Positions 52,574-63,306 of a stretch of DNA of 64,000 bases are shown piece by piece (position 1 is the stretch's first letter; each line of letters begins with the position of its first letter). The stretch lies in assembly GCA_004835665.1 (NCBI GenBank), contig RBKR01000009.1, forward strand, positions 434,001 through 498,000. The letters are read 5' to 3'. Both the position numbers and the translations under genes were made by a program. The DNA is from Phoma sp. XZ068. Lineage: Eukaryota; Ascomycota; Dothideomycetes; Pleosporales; Didymellaceae. Under the pieces are notes generated by a model. The model did not search any database and was not told the origin of the DNA. It was given only the letters and a program-made list of their open reading frames with translations.

Positions 52574-55500
52574 CTAGCCGGGTCTTCTGAAGGCTTCGAC
52601 GCAGAGTGTTGGTGTCTCGACGTGCTTGTTTGTTGGTACACCCTCGTTCTTCCTGCGGTCGAAGAAATTTTGGCACTCGTGAGAAACGAATGTCCACTCC
52701 GCGAGGGCGCGCCCAGCGTAACGACTTGATGTTGCAGCTTTGCCTGTGGGCTTGATGCTGCTGACTGCGTCCGTGTGTATACCCTTTTGTTGAAGTAGGA
52801 TCTGGGCTGGTAGCGGCAGCCGTGGTGGTTGAAGTCGCATATTTTGATAGGCGCCAAAGCGCTTGTCAACCCATTCGAGAGAGAAACGGAAGCTGTAGGA
52901 GCGATGTGTAGGAGGAGGAGACGGTGTTGGTGTAGGAGCTGGCTTCTCCACGGGTGCTTTCTCCAGTGATGTCTTGGGGGGTGTTGCTACCTTTGAGTTC
53001 TCCTTGTCTTTAGCAGCTGCTTTCGATTTGGACGGCTTTGAGCCCCCCATGAAACTCTTGAGCATGCCCCATTTGCCCTTTGTGGGTTCTTCATCAGGAA
53101 AGTCCGTCGAGTCTGTCGACATTGCTGTAGGCTTCTGTACCATAGGTTCCGGGACTGGTGTGGAAGCGGACGGTTTCCGCTGGTGAGGGTTCTGTACAAC
53201 GCCGTCGAATGTAAGGAAGGGGCCATTGCTGGCGGCGATGGGATTATCATTACGTATAATAAGGAAACGTCGACCAGGTGCTGGGTTGCAGGCCTGTGTC
53301 GAAGGGAAAGCGAGCTGTAGTCGTTCGGCATCCTCAGCGAGCCAAAGGTAGTGAGACCATACGGAGCGAAGTCGCTCGCTCAGCGCTGTCTTGATTTCTC
53401 TGTTTCTAGTTAGTGAAGTACTTTCAAGGTTCATAGTTTTTACATACACTTCTACTTCCGAAGGTTCGCCATCGAATCGCGCAACCCGCCAGCATATCAA
53501 ACGCATGTAGTAGGAGCGTATCATCGGGCACCAATGGTTGAACCTGCTCTCAAAGAACACAGGCTCCAAAAGAAAGTCGAGGCATAAGGTCCTCTTGCGT
53601 TGCTCATCTAGCACCAAGGTAGACCAAATGCTATAGAGGAATGAGTACAACTTGATCTCTGTAGCAGTATTCTCGCTTGCTGTCATTTCTTTGCAGACAG
53701 TCAACCAGAACGGCCAGTTTAAGACCACATGATGCTCGTTGTTGTGCTGCTCGTATCTGACCAAGATTGCAAATGCCTCTTCCAAGAAATCGCACAGTGT
53801 ATAACAGGCGTTGCTGTCATAGACGGAAATCTTGCGTGCTTGAGCTTGCAGCAAGCTCGCAAAGCTGTCTGCGAACATGTGTCGAGCCTCGTGAACGTGT
53901 GAGTTGCCCTCAGAAAGAAAGTCGCGTATGAGCATGACGATTCGGTTCTCTTGCATCTGCCGTGTTGCGTTTGCAGGTGGGATAGTCATGGTGGAAGCCG
54001 AGGCATCAGGGTCGTTCAGCACATCGTCGAACGTGATGGGCTGAGCTCCTCCATGGTCATCCGTTTGCTGTGGCAAAGCATGTCTGTTGATTGTGGCATC
54101 CATGTTTACGAGGATCTGCGCATGCACCATAAGGAGTCCCGGCGCGCAGACGCGCTCCTGCGCCGTTGGGTTACTAGGTAGGAAGCCAGTAACGAGGATG
54201 TGGTAGTGCTTTACGAAAACGTAGAAGAGGTCACTCTCGGCGCCTGACCAACGTTTTGTCCACAGCCCGTACCAGTCAAGATTGGCGATCTGCAGGGGTG
54301 GTGTCGCAGCTGGTGGAACGCGCAGTACACGAACCATTTTGGCCAAAGACTGAAACTTAAGGGGGTAGAGGTTTGGTGGGAATGTCGCCGCGATACGAAC
54401 CGAGATGGAATCCATCTTGTCCAGCCTCGAAACCCCTGCTTCTTCCAGGACACGCTTCATCATCTCCAGAGTTGGACTCCACAATCGTACCAAAATATCG
54501 GCCACTCCAGGACAGAAGCAGAAAGCGTATGCACAAGTCTTTCCACAGAATGTGACTAAGCTTGCTGCTGCATTTCGCGGGGTCATCTTGTCGACCACAA
54601 ATGCCATCTGAGACATCAAGTTCTGCTGAAACGTATTCTTAACATTGTGGTAGACAGACTCTGCAAGGAAATCAGAAGAACTGGAAGTTGCCGAAGTAGC
54701 TGTCAGGGTCGAGCCGGTCTCGTCGCGGTCGGCAAGGGCACAGAACGGAGACGGCGCAAGTCTCCATTCAGGCCTCTCCATGATTCCAGCGAGACCTTCC
54801 AGGATGACAGGACGATCTGTTCCAGATATAGATTGGTTGTTGCGTCCTGCCACAAGCTCCAGTAGGCCAGTCCACCATCCATTGAGAATGTTCGTTCTTC
54901 GGTCGAGATCCTCCGGTCTGAGTTTCTGGTTCGAAGGGTGATTGGCGTATTTGTAGATGAAGTCTTGAAGGAGGCTCGTACGGACAATATTGGCTTTCAG
55001 GGAGCTGGACTTGTGCTGGAATCTGTCACCTGTAAGCTTGGAAGAATCATGAGTAGCGGTAAACACACTTGCGCAGCTCGCCCTCTAGGGTTCTAAATAC
55101 GGTCCAGAGCTCATCTTTCTTGCGCGGTTCCGTCTTGATTTTGTTGCCTAGCTTATCTGTGGATATATTGCGCGGTAGTGGAGGGACGACGTTAGAGGGG
55201 CTGAGAGGGCTGTCCGAGTGTGGGTAGTGGGGGAGCTGCTCGGTCGAAAATGACTTGGGTACAAAGGGAACAGCTGGCCCGTTGGCTGTGAGGAGGGCGC
55301 TGAGACGCTTGTTCTTCTTGCTGAGGGGTATTGGCGCTGGGCCGTTGTCTACAGTGTCTTCTGCCTCGTCCCTTGCTTCGTTTCTTGCTACAGCCTCTTC
55401 AGGAATGCTGTCTGAGCTCGCTGGTGTCTTTCGTTTCGGGGTGTCGGCAATCACTGCTTTCCTTTTTGCGATTTCCTCCTTTTGAGCTGCTTTCCTTTCC

Positions 55501-56246
55501 TTTTTGCTCTCCTTTGTAGGCGAAGTTGTTGTAGGCTGTTGCTGTTGCTGCTGCTGCTGCTGCTGCTGTTGTTGCGTGACAACCCACGACTTCCTCCTCA
55601 GCTTTGTCAAAGACCTCGACGGGGAGCCGCCGGGTGACTCTGTCTCCTTGACTACTTCTTTGCGATTGCGTTCAGGTTTGGGCTCGATGGAGGGTTCTCT
55701 GCTTTTGCTGGAGAAAGGGAGGAATCTCGAGGAGCGGCGTGCGGTAGCAGTGGGCCTCAGTTGCGGCATTTCTAGGGCCTGTGGCGCTTCCTCTGATGAA
55801 GGGCTGGAACCGCCCGACGAGCTGTCAGACGTGATTTCGACGTCTTTCTCCTTCTTCAGGTCCTCGTCGGAGTCGTGCGCCGGCGCATCGCCGTCCAGGC
55901 CCTTTACTCGTGGAAAGTACGTGTAGGATGCGGCCTTGGGCAATTGCGCCCGTTCAGGCTTCTTCTCGCCGTCCGCTGGGGGCAGTGGTCCCACTTCGGA
56001 GGCGGCTCTGCTCCGGCCCCTCGACTTGCTGGAGAAGACATCATGGCCGCGCAGCGCTGAGGCGACGGCGATGGGCATGTCGGCGGCGGAGGGTGAGGTA
56101 TAAGCGAGTTTCGTGGTGCTCGCTGCTGTTTCTCCTGGATGGGCTACTCCCCCATTAGCGACTCCAGAAGGTACTGCGGCACTATTATTCACGGGCTCAT
56201 CGCGCAGGAACAGGAATAGAGCGGCGTGGTGCTGTGAGGCGGGCAC
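52574..56246 (-). CDS. DUF1765 family protein
   Basis: Three exons: 56246-55067, 55029-53448 and 53399-52574; 3588 coding bases, 1195 aa. The first intron is only 37 bases in the model that keeps frame (CRK region: ELRKC then DRFQHKSSSLKANIVRTSL), so that junction is the weakest point. The second is 48 bases with branch CTAAC, in frame and stop-free. The N-terminal 400 residues are disordered, with a 13-Gln run and Lys/Glu-rich stretches. The DUF1765 region shows HVVLNWPFWLTVCKEMTASE, LYSFLYSIWSTLV and MIRSYYMRLICWRVARFDGE. The C-terminus RYAGRALAEWTFVSHECQNF with VETPTLCVEAFRRPG is highly characteristic. Fungal members have been linked to polarised growth and wall integrity, but a biochemical activity is not known to me. 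Confidence 0.88.
55536..55574 (-). repeat. CAG/CAA trinucleotide run encoding 13 glutamines
   Basis: Thirteen Gln codons, mostly CAG with CAA at the ends, within the disordered N-terminal region of the DUF1765 protein. Likely length-variable between strains. Confidence 0.95.
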
Positions 56247-57836
56247 GGGTGGGCCGTCCAGTGGGCTGTGAATGCAGTTGAAAGGTCCACCGTGCTAATA
56301 CGTCACAGCCGCGCTGCGTGGTCGGCACAAGCGGAAAGGTGGCTGGTGAGAGGACTGGTGATGGCAGGTTGCAGGCAGCGCGGAGGGGTGCCAGGCAGAT
56401 GCTGTGAACACTCCTGTAGCAACTACGGACGTGCTCGTTTGAGAAAACGCGCTCAGGCTGACATTGGATCCGCTCGATTCATGTCCAGGAATTTGACGCC
56501 TGCGCTGCACACCGACGAGGACAACTGCGGCTAGCAGGGGCGCACCTCCCGCTTGTGCAGATCAGCGTCGGAGGGATTTTCTAATATTATAACCGGGGCC
56601 CTACTGCCGACCTGGTGCCTGTCGTCTGTTCTGTGCTGCTGTCCACGGGCCGCGGTCAGATGGGGGAGCACGGTACTGCAGCCCTCAACATGACGCCCGT
56701 CGGGTTGTTGCATGCCACCCTTCAGTGCGACTGCTTCGTCTGCTGCGACTGCTGGCGTCGCCCGCCTGCAGCCATAGAGCGTGGCTCGTGCCAGCTGCCG
56801 GTGCGGCGTCCGCGCCTCCACCTCTGCTGTGCACCAAATTGCGCGAGTGAGCCTTGTTTTTTCGCGACTTGTGAACACTGCAATCTCTGGCGCGGCGTCC
56901 CTGCACTTAATCAAACGATTTATCGCTCGATTCCAAGGCAATGACAACATGGCTGGAGCGCGCGCTTACCACCCAACGAGCTTCTGCCCCGAGCACCGAT
57001 CCATTCGTGCAAGGAACGCATTCTTCGCTGATGCACCGTTCTTGGTGGGTTCTTCGATAGTCTACAAAACGGAACCTACGGCCCAGTCGACTACCCGGCT
57101 CCGCTTGCCCAGCCTTGCATCTGCCGCCTCCTTAGATCCATCCGCCAATCGTTTCAGGACCACGCTGAGGCTGAGGTGAGCTGCCCACCCGGACGAGACC
57201 GAGGACCTGTCTCTGAAATGCAGACAGCTTACTCTAAGAAAGTCTGAAAAGAGAGCCCGTGGCGTCAGCAAAAGTACTTGGTTCGCTGTATATGGCGGGT
57301 CAAGTTTGTGCGTTTGCGTGCTGATGGCTGCCACCAATACTTCGGTGCAGGTAGCTGGGCGTCCTGTGCATGTTCGTGCATTGCGTTGGCCCTGTTCTAG
57401 TTTGTCTCCGCACATAAATGCAAGAACAGCAAAGAACATCGTGGAGAGAACCACGTCGCCGGTGAAGATTAGCTCCCATCCTTCAGATCGTGCATGCCAC
57501 ATCCCATCAATCAAGCACTCTCGTTGCCCTCGCGATGGCTAAGCCTCGTGGGCTGCTAGCAGAGTGCAGTAGTGCCATGTGTATGCCCGGGGTCTCGGCT
57601 TGCTAATACATCACAATGCTGGCCATGCAGTCCTCCAGATCTGGAATATCAGTACGTAAAGAAGCAATTCTTCCCCACGGTTAACGGGCAATCGGTCAGA
57701 AAGATTTCCGTATCCATATCACGTGATTCAAAGCGCGCTGCGTGCATGTACTTCAAGCTTGGTCTATTGCCCAATCCATATTGACACATTCGCTAGTATT
57801 TGGTACAGATGATCTCAATATCAGAGCGCAACCAGC
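56247..57836. other. 1.6 kb intergenic, no convincing gene
   Basis: Several overlapping ORFs of 60-150 codons occur on both strands (for example 57062-57514 minus), but none has motifs, and they overlap each other in different frames. The first part should be the DUF1765 promoter. A non-coding transcript cannot be excluded. Confidence 0.45.
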
Positions 57837-58315
57837 TTAGTGGGCAGGAGCGGTAGTCTCCTCCTCCTCAACGAACCAGTCCTCCTGGGGCAGGACCTGG
57901 CCCTCCTCGGCGGAGGCGTCAGTGCCAACATCAGGCTGCTGGGTCTCGTAGGCCTTGAGCTCGTTCGCGATGTCGGCCTCCTCGGGGGACTTGGGAGCGG
58001 CGGGGACGGAGAACTTCTGGACGTGGCCGTCGGCGTCGTTGGCCTTGACCTGGGGGACCTTGTAGCTCTTGAGCTCGCGGAGGTAGAGGTCCTGCACCAA
58101 ATCGGCTGCACCAATTGCGTCAGTAGTGTCGGTGGGCGTGCGATTGTGATGATGTACCTGAGCGAACGGCCGTAGGGGTGATGAAGGTGCGGCGGGCAAT
58201 GGTAGGCTGCTGGCGAGCAACGCGTGCGAGCGCCTGGCGCTGTTCCGGGTCAGCAGGCATGGACAATTGGGCGTCTGGGGAAGCGTACCGAGGCCCTGAT
58301 GGATTGCGCGAGCAT
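57837..58315 (-). CDS. ATP14: ATP synthase subunit H, mitochondrial
   Basis: Three exons: 58315-58289, 58239-58158 and 58105-57837; introns of 49 and 52 bases; 378 coding bases, 125 aa. The N-terminus MLAQSIRAS joined to RQALARVARQQPTIARRTF is a basic mitochondrial presequence. The mature part DLVQDLYLRELKSYKVPQVK, HVQKFSVPAAPKSPEEADIA and the acidic end QEDWFVEEEE are the subunit h pattern. The subunit sits in the peripheral stalk of the F1Fo ATP synthase. The start codon is in an exon of only nine codons. Divergent from SUA7 by 263 bases. Confidence 0.93.
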
Positions 58316-58578
58316 GATGTTGGATGTGGAGGGGGTGGGAGCTGTCAATGGAGCTCCTGCTGCACTTCGGGGCCCTCTCACCTTCGATTTTCCATTAGGT
58401 AAGCCAACTAGCGCGGTTTGCGGCTTGGCGCAGGCCGCAGCCTTTCTTGCACAGCAGCCGCCTCAGCGCTCCCAGCAAGCAACCACACTCTCTCACCCCA
58501 CCCACCCACGGTGTCAACCTCACCCGGAGCTTCCGAGAGCCAGCTAGAGCAGCTAGATAATCAAACGTGACTTTCACC
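58316..58578. promoter_or_regulatory. Divergent promoter ATP14 / SUA7
   Basis: 263 bases shared by the two starts. The stretch at 58480-58510 is a pyrimidine-rich CTCTCTCACCCCACCCACCC patch just upstream of SUA7. No named element is claimed. Confidence 0.5.
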
Positions 58579-59679
58579 ATGTCGTACGCGCCTAACGGTC
58601 GCATGCTCTCGCCGGGCGAGGTCTATGAGGAGGCGCCTAAGCCTGTCAAGGAGGAAGAATGGTCAGAGGACCTGAACGTTACTCTGATGTGCCCCGACTG
58701 TCGCGAAATGCCCCCCAACCTCGTCGAGGAGTTCAGCGCCGGAGACACTATCTGTGGCTCCTGCGGTCGCGTCCTCTCGGAGCGCGGTATCGACACACGT
58801 TCCGAGTGGCGTACCTTCTCCAACGACGACCAAGGCAACGATGACCCCTCTCGTATCGGTGACGCCGCCAACCCGCTGCTGCGAGGCTCCCAGCTGCAGA
58901 CTGAGATCGGTTTTGGCGACGGTGGTCTGAAAGTGCGCGAACTGTCGCGTGCGCACAACAAGAGCAACCACGACAAGGGCAACAAGTCGCTCCAGTCCGC
59001 CTACGGCCAGATCACCACGCTCTGCGACTCGCAAAACATCAGCAAGACCACCCAAGACACGGCCAAGCTGCTCTTCCGCATGACGGACGATGCGAAGCTG
59101 TTCAAGGGCAAGTCGCAGGACGCCATCATCGCCGGTTGTATCTTTATCGCCTGTCGGCAGCACAACCAGAACCGTAGTTTCCGTGAGATCTTCAAGATGA
59201 CAAACGTGTCAAAGAAGGAGGTGGGTCGTACATTCAAGGCACTCGAAGCGTTCCTGCAGAAGAAGCAGAAGGACAGTGGTGGCCCACAGGTCGCCGGCAA
59301 CGGCGCCGTCCTAGACACCACCAACTTTTCCAAGGGAGGTAGCACCAGTGCAGAGACGCTCATGCCTCGTGCTTGCGCCAAGCTTGACCTTGAACGCTTC
59401 ATTCAGCTCATCGCCGAAGAGTGTGCACGCCTCGTCTCGGACCACGGAATCGCCGCCGGTCGATCTCCTCTCTCCATCGCCGGCGCTTGCCTCTACTTTG
59501 TCTCTCACCTCATGGGCAACCCTCGATCTCCCAAAGAGATTGGCCAAGCCGTCGAAGTCAGCGATGGTACTATTCGCACTGCTTACAAGGCCCTCTATAG
59601 CGCACAAGATCAGATCATCAAGCCAGAGTGGCTTGAAGCCAGTAAGGGCGGTGACAAGTCGAGGCTCCCAGCGGTCTAG
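58579..59679 (+). CDS. SUA7: Transcription initiation factor IIB
   Basis: Single uninterrupted exon, 366 aa, from MSYAPNGRMLSPGE; the ATG at 58567 adds four residues. The zinc ribbon is complete: LMCPDCREMPPN and TICGSCGRVLSERGID. The B-reader region follows (DTRSEWRTFSNDDQGNDDPS). The two cyclin folds are visible (TAKLLFRMTDDAKLFKGKSQ, AGCIFIACRQHNQNRSFREI; ERFIQLIAEECARLVSDHGI, GACLYFVSHLMGNPRSPKEI). TFIIB bridges TBP-DNA and RNA polymerase II and helps choose the start site. An insertion of about 25 residues rich in Gly/Lys lies between the folds (QKKQKDSGGPQVAGNGA), common in filamentous fungi. The absence of introns contrasts with most neighbours. Confidence 0.97.
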   Translation: MSYAPNGRMLSPGEVYEEAPKPVKEEEWSEDLNVTLMCPDCREMPPNLVEEFSAGDTICGSCGRVLSERGIDTRSEWRTFSNDDQGNDDPSRIGDAANPLLRGSQLQTEIGFGDGGLKVRELSRAHNKSNHDKGNKSLQSAYGQITTLCDSQNISKTTQDTAKLLFRMTDDAKLFKGKSQDAIIAGCIFIACRQHNQNRSFREIFKMTNVSKKEVGRTFKALEAFLQKKQKDSGGPQVAGNGAVLDTTNFSKGGSTSAETLMPRACAKLDLERFIQLIAEECARLVSDHGIAAGRSPLSIAGACLYFVSHLMGNPRSPKEIGQAVEVSDGTIRTAYKALYSAQDQIIKPEWLEASKGGDKSRLPAV

Positions 59680-61087
59680 CACACCGTGCTTCATTTTCAC
59701 GGTACAAGAACGTGCCTTTGCAATTCCCGTCCTATGGAAACAACAGAACATTTTTGTTATGTGAAAGAAAAAAATTGGCAAGGTCACGCAGCTGAGGATT
59801 TGTTTGTCTTTCAATCGTTCTTGCATTACTAGCGAGCATGGCACGGCGTTTATGGGTGAGGCAACACAAATTGGACAGCTTGTGCTTATAATACCCCCAT
59901 AGAAAGGCTTGAAAATGGAACTACGGCGTTTGGGAATCTTTGCGCAATGCTTTGTGATATTCCTGCACGACGTTGCATGTGCACCCAAGAGGTAAGTCTC
60001 TTCGTACTGCACAGCTTCCAAGTGTGACGCCTGCTGCTGGCAGCTCCCCAGGGACTGGAGTGAAGTACCTGGGTACTGATCTGGCTAGTCTGGGCTGGTT
60101 CCACAGCTCACCTTTCTCCTCACTCGTTCCACTCTTCGACATGGGGACACGTACAGTCTTTCAAGCTCAGGGTCTCCCGATACTTGCATAGCGCTGCATC
60201 TAACGAAAGCACATGCAGGGCTTATGACTACATGAATGACAAGAGTGACAGGTCGTCTTCAGAGCAATATCATCCTTCCTACCTGCGCAGCATCTTCACG
60301 GGCTCAGGAACCCTCCCCCACAACCAAATGTTTCTGTTCGTTAGGGGCATTCAAGTCGTTCCCCGCAAACTCGTAACATCTTCTGATCATGACAGCCGAC
60401 ATCGCACCTTCACTTGTCATCATTCACATACTGCGTTGTCGTGGGCAGTCTGGCTTCCCAACGAAATCTGGAGTCCCATGGCTTCAACGAGAAAAGATCG
60501 GTACAGCACTTGTAGAGCTCAAGATGCCAATGCAACCAGGCTCGAAGTTTTACCCTGACCCAGCTCAATGCTCATGATCCACGGACAATGCTTACAGAAG
60601 GCCCCAATGCACATTCCGGAAATTTCTATCACAATTCATCCTCATAATCAACCACAAGTGATTAATTACAATTTAGAAAAACCAGTCGAGAATAAGCTTT
60701 GTTTGCACTCAGGCGTCACGTAAGTCAATTCAGCTGGACAGCGTTATGGTATCAACCGATATATGAACTCCAAAGAACCTGAATCCAGTTGATATACTCG
60801 CAAACATCAAAGGGTTGTTGTACCAAACGAGCTTCTCCTATGATCCGGTTCAACGTCCACTCGGATGAGGGGTGACGATGCTTTTCAGTCAACGCATTAC
60901 TAACTTGCTTCGTAAGGTATAGATTAAAGACCCTCTCCACCTTCGACCATCCTTTGTACTTCATTCTCTTAGTGCTGTCACAGTCCTCCGTTACCTTCTG
61001 TTTTCCCGGCCCTCCCGTCACTACGCTCCTCCTCCCCCTCCTGCAGCCCCCTCTGTCCTCACCCCCACTGGCTCCGGTACATCCAGC
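59680..61087. other. 1.4 kb intergenic, no convincing gene
   Basis: SUA7 3' flank, then mixed sequence with short ORFs (for example 60184-60558 plus), none with motifs. The pyrimidine-rich tract at 60995-61070 (CCTCCTCCCCCTCC) is likely the promoter/5' UTR of the next gene. Confidence 0.5.
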
Positions 61088-62408
61088 ATGCATTCCGTTA
61101 GGCTCCTCACCGGCCTCACGGCCGTGCTTCCTGGTCTTGTCTCGGCTGCAAACACCATCAAGTTTGTCAACCATTGCCCCTACGATGTCTACGCCTGGAC
61201 CGTCGGCCCCGCTGGTTCCGGCTACTTAGGCCATGATCACGAAGCCGTCACTGTTGTTGCCAACTCAGTTACTATCCACGGGATGATCAATGGTGAGGAG
61301 ATCGGTGGAGGCATTTCACTTAAGCTCCGCGATTTGCCAAAGTACCAGGTCGCCCCCGCTGGTATCATCCAAGTTGAGTACTATCACGAGCCTACCAAAA
61401 ACAACGTCTGGTATGACTTGAGTGCTATCGACTGTGATCACTCCGCAGGCCCTGAGAATCCATCCTTCTGTCCATTGATCCGCAGTGGTATCAAAGTACA
61501 CGTCGAGCATGCTGACAAGGGAAAATGTCCACCTGCTTGGTGTGGTGCTGACGGTTGCCACAACACGTACAAAGATCATGGCTTTTGGGAGGGCGAACCT
61601 ACCTTCAGGTGCGTTGCTGGTACAGATATCGTTGTCGATCTCTGCACTGAGCGCGCTGGACCGAGGACTTTCAACGGACACACTGAGCCTGGATATCCTG
61701 CTAAACTCAAACCGGGTAAGACACCTGGCAACCAGACAATGAATGGACTATGTGGTGCTTCATCCAATGGAGCAACGTGCTTTGGCTTCGCTCATGGCAA
61801 CTGCTGCTCTGGTAAGTGAACTACCCACCGGTGCTAGCACCTAAGAGCCATGTATGCTAACAACACGCTCAGAGTATGGCTGGTGTGGCTTCTCTCAGGC
61901 TCACTGCGGGAAGGGCTGCCAATATGGTTTCGGAGACTGCTTCGGCGAGCCTCCTGCCCATCCTCCAGCATATCTACCTAAGCCCAGCTCCGTCCAGCCC
62001 TCAAAGCATACATCAGCTCATGGTCAACCTACACCTAGCTACTATCAACCAGCATCTAGTTACACGCAGCCTGGTTACACTCATATTGAGTACACCGGGC
62101 CCACTCACAGCAAGCCTACATCTAAAACCACAAAGCCAAGCACTCTCAACAGGGCACCCACTGGCCATACACCACCAACACACATCGCTTCATACTCACC
62201 CCCGTACTCGCCACCCCTCTACCGCACCATCTACGCCACACACACCGTGACACAAACACGTGCACAAATCACCAAGACAGTGACAGTGAGTGGCTGGCAC
62301 AACAAGCCGACTACCTCGAGCGTATATCGTACGCTCACGACGGTTACATCGTACTATCCGCCAGCTGAGTCGCATCCCACGTATTACCCGGCAGCCCAGC
62401 GTTCGTAG
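61088..62408 (+). CDS. Secreted thaumatin/Bys1-like protein with chitin-binding (CBM18) domain
   Basis: Two exons, 61088-61811 and 61873-62408, with a 61-base intron; 1260 coding bases, 419 aa. Residues 1 to about 20 are a signal peptide (MHSVRLLTGLTAVLPGLVSA). Residues about 21-210 are a Bys1/thaumatin-like fold (NTIKFVNHCPYDVYAWTVGP; VEYYHEPTKNNVWYDLSAID; HNTYKDHGF, TDIVVDLC). A hevein-type CBM18 spans about 220-264 (GLCGASSNGATCFGFAHGNC; EYGWCGFSQAHC; CQYGFGDC) and is split by the intron between CCS and EYGWC. The last 155 residues are a Pro/Ser/Thr/Tyr-rich tail (PPTHIASYSPPYSPP, KTVTVSGW), with no clear GPI signal. A cell-wall-associated or chitin-masking role is inferred. Confidence 0.88.
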
Positions 62409-63306
62409 GTGAATAGTTAAATGGTGATACGAAAAGATTTAAAGGTTTAAGGAATTAAAGCGTTAAAGTGGAGTATTGAGGGATAGGGAGAGGGTATCAA
62501 GGTCAGTCTTGACCTATGTACGGGGAAGGGAGGAAGGAATAATGTTAAAAAGGAACGAAGAAGGAAGGGAGGATTTTGAGGAATAAGGATGAAGTGTTAT
62601 GTTCGTTATACTACATATAAACGGACAGGAGGAAGGAACGAGGAAAGAAACGAAAGAAGGAAAGAAAGAAAGAAAGGAGGACTTGGACTACACACCAGAC
62701 TAGACAGCAGGAAAACAATTTACTCCAAAATGATCTTGTGAGGACTTTGCGTGCGAAGTTTATGCATTCGCTGGGATAAGGTTGATACAAACTTGGTCGA
62801 CTCTCCAGTAGTAGTGGTTGAAATAGCGAGTGATGTTCGTAAACTATGTGTCGCCGTCGACAATGGTCTAGACCATGCATTGCATGAGCTAGGTGTCGAG
62901 TACCTCGCTCGACGCCTCTAGATGCGCGCTCCGCTGTCTGCTCACATGGTATCCATATGCCAAGACGGGATGTGGTCATACTCGTTGTTTCACTTCTCAG
63001 CTCCATAGCTCCCGCATCACACGTGGTCGCTTTCCGCTCGCTTCCATCTTGCCAAAGCTTTTGTAGTTATCCTATCTTATTATGCAATACTGCACTGTCT
63101 ACCAATATAAGCATACCATAACTCTATACGCATGACTAACTCCTCGCTAATGATTCTTATATTACTGTAATAAACACCTTCTCGCTTCGAATGTAAACTT
63201 CAGCCGCTTGCCCTGGACTTCAGCTCCATCGCTTGCCATGCCTCTCTCGCGTCGAGTTGCTCGTGTAATATCGTCTCGCGTCTCCTTTCCCTTTCTCCTC
63301 GCTTCC
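62409..63306. other. Intergenic with polypurine tract
   Basis: The stretch 62430-62690 is strongly purine-biased on the plus strand (see separate repeat). The rest is AT-rich 3' flank sequence between convergent genes. No gene seen. Confidence 0.6.
62505..62682 (+). repeat. Polypurine (GA-rich) tract
   Basis: Most bases on the plus strand are A or G, with GGAA/GAAA/GAAG words and a tetranucleotide run near its end (GGAAAGAAAGAAAGAAAGGA, about 62658-62677). It lies just after the CBM18 gene. A few pyrimidine patches (about 62600-62620) interrupt it. Confidence 0.75.

Noticed and set aside
57062..57514. 150-codon minus-strand ORF as a gene
   Set aside because: One hydrophobic segment but no family resemblance; overlaps other ORFs in a region with no coherent gene structure.
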